32,177 bases of DNA from Betaproteobacteria bacterium (GTDB lineage Bacteria; Pseudomonadota; Gammaproteobacteria; Burkholderiales; SG8-41), in the NCBI GenBank assembly GCA_947467315.1, contig CANIID010000019.1:1-32177 (forward strand), given 5' to 3'. The first letter of the stretch is position 1; each line of letters begins with the position of its first letter. The position numbers were made by a program, and so were the translations under genes. Shown one piece after another: positions 31,081 through 32,177 of this stretch. The notes under the pieces are model-generated. The model worked only from the letters and a program-made list of their open reading frames with translations, did no database searches and was not told the origin of the DNA.

Positions 31081-32177
31081 ATGCGCATTGAAGTCATCTG
31101 CACCGGCGATGAAGTGCTCACCGGAAAAATCGTCAACACCAATTTCAGTTACATCACGCAAAAGCTCGAAGATTTTGGCCTTTCGGTGACGCAGGAAACC
31201 ACCGTGGGTGATGACCGTGACAGCCTGCTTGCCGCCTTTATGCTGGCAGGCGAACGTGCCGATGCGGTAATCGTCAACGGTGGCCTCGGGCCGACGGTGG
31301 ATGATCTGTCGCAGGAAATCGCGGCCAAGGCCGCCGGCGTCGAACTCGCGTTGAACCAGGACTGGCTTACCACGATGGAGGCGTTTTTCACCAAGCGTAG
31401 CCGCGTGATGCCGCCCAACAACATCAAGCAGGCGATGCTGCCGGCGGGCGCGGAAGTGCTGGACAATCCGGTCGGCACCGCGTGCGGCTTCGCGGTCACC
31501 ATAGGCAAAGCGCGGTTTTATTTCACCCCCGGCGTGCCGCGCGAACTGCGCCGCATGCTTGAAGATCAGATCGTGCCGCGCCTGCTGGCGAAAGCCGGTA
31601 AACAAACCGCAGTGTTTTTAAAGCGATTTCACTCGTACGGCATCGGCGAGTCGCACGCGGACACCTTGCTCGCCGGCGTCGAAGCCCTTGCGCCTGATGG
31701 CAGCGTCAAGCTCGGCTTCAGAGCGCACTACCCGCAACTCGAAACCAAACTCACCGTGCGCGGCGTGGACATGGACGACATCCGTAAAAAGCTCAGGCCG
31801 GTGGAAGCCGAAGTGCGCAAGCGCTACGGCAATTTTATTCTGGCCGAGGACGACCACACGCTCGAAAGCGTGGTGCTCGACGAGCTGGCAAAATGTAAGG
31901 GCACGCTGGCGATCGTCGAATCCTTCACCAGCGGGCAGATCGCGGGGCGGCTGATGCATTTGCCCGGCGCGGAAAAACGCGTCCGGCGCGGCGTGGTCGC
32001 ACGCGACATCGAGGAAATCTGCAACGCCGTGCGGCTGGTGCAGATTCCGCCCGAGATCACCACAGAAGCCGCCGAAGCCGTGGCGCGAGCCGCGCTCAAT
32101 GAGACCGGCGCCACGCACGCGCTGGCGGTGCTGATCGATCTGGATGAAGGCGCGGATCGCATTGAATTCGCGGGCAC
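31081..32177 (+). CDS. CinA/YfaY-type protein (MoCF domain plus degenerate PncC-like domain), 3' end cut by window edge
   Basis: The frame is open from ATG 31081 to the window end (365 codons), so the stop is not seen. The N-terminal MoaB/MogA-like (MoCF) domain is clear: EVICTGDEVLTGKIVNTN, VIVNGGLGPTVDDLS, MPPNNIKQAMLPAGAEVLDN and FYFTPGVPRELRRML. The region from about 260 is the CinA/PncC nicotinamide-nucleotide amidase domain, but altered. The AESCTGG motif is VESFTSG (279-285), and the usual Tyr/Lys-bearing YSN...K segment is replaced by VARDIEE. It therefore resembles E. coli YfaY, which also has a degenerate C-terminal domain. Confidence 0.85.
   Translation, partial: MRIEVICTGDEVLTGKIVNTNFSYITQKLEDFGLSVTQETTVGDDRDSLLAAFMLAGERADAVIVNGGLGPTVDDLSQEIAAKAAGVELALNQDWLTTMEAFFTKRSRVMPPNNIKQAMLPAGAEVLDNPVGTACGFAVTIGKARFYFTPGVPRELRRMLEDQIVPRLLAKAGKQTAVFLKRFHSYGIGESHADTLLAGVEALAPDGSVKLGFRAHYPQLETKLTVRGVDMDDIRKKLRPVEAEVRKRYGNFILAEDDHTLESVVLDELAKCKGTLAIVESFTSGQIAGRLMHLPGAEKRVRRGVVARDIEEICNAVRLVQIPPEITTEAAEAVARAALNETGATHALAVLIDLDEGADRIEFAG

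Overview
The window looks like a GC-rich betaproteobacterial chromosome. This rests on gene order and content rather than any single marker: apaG, rpe, gph and trpE in one neighbourhood; rplM-rpsI-argC ... bactofilin-erpA-anmK-M23 peptidase-tyrS in another; a beta-type Coq7 ubiquinone hydroxylase; and two solute receptors of the Bug/TctC family, which is expanded in Burkholderiales and relatives. Most of the window is housekeeping DNA. I see no prophage, insertion sequence, CRISPR array or rRNA.

Layout. 1-2081: the end of an MmgE/PrpD-family gene, then a vapBC toxin-antitoxin operon with a palindromic operator over its -10 box. 2245-2430: a CAT-anticodon tRNA with promoter and terminator. 2555-7478: a 2OG-Fe(II) oxygenase-like gene, a UbiH-type flavin hydroxylase, dsbC, a TonB C-terminal-domain protein and mltA. 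7508-10987: apaG, rpe, gph, a short Trp-rich leader ORF and trpE. 11004-14096, all on the minus strand: a phd/PIN toxin-antitoxin pair, a group D flavin monooxygenase/acyl-CoA dehydrogenase-like gene and a Bug receptor; this block separates trpE from trpG. 14215-17260: trpG-trpD-trpC-coq7, with overlapping stops and starts at two junctions. 17276-18469: osmC-like and ydcF-like genes. 18566-22397: rplM-rpsI, argC, a DUF6776-like protein, bactofilin and erpA. 22418-26160: anmK and an M23 peptidase (minus), then tyrS (plus). 26157-31059: a second Bug receptor, a hypothetical protein, an FAD oxidoreductase of the SelD-associated type, fbp and a multi-zinc-ribbon protein with a Gly/Ala-rich tail. 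31081-end: a CinA/YfaY-type protein cut by the window edge.

The genes group into tryptophan synthesis (trpE, trpGDC), ubiquinone synthesis (the UbiH-like hydroxylase and Coq7), the envelope (mltA, anmK, M23 peptidase, bactofilin, dsbC), central carbon (rpe, gph, fbp) and translation (rplM, rpsI, tyrS, tRNA).

The least expected signal is not a gene. An AT-rich 14-base word close to AAAACAAATAGTTA recurs at least seven times in this GC-rich window. Copies sit at gene ends, against a start codon, and inside two coding regions, where the word is read in different frames. That points to a signal kept at the DNA or RNA level. The second notable signal is a 20-codon leader ORF with two Trp codons in front of trpE, with mutually exclusive RNA pairings but no clear intrinsic terminator.
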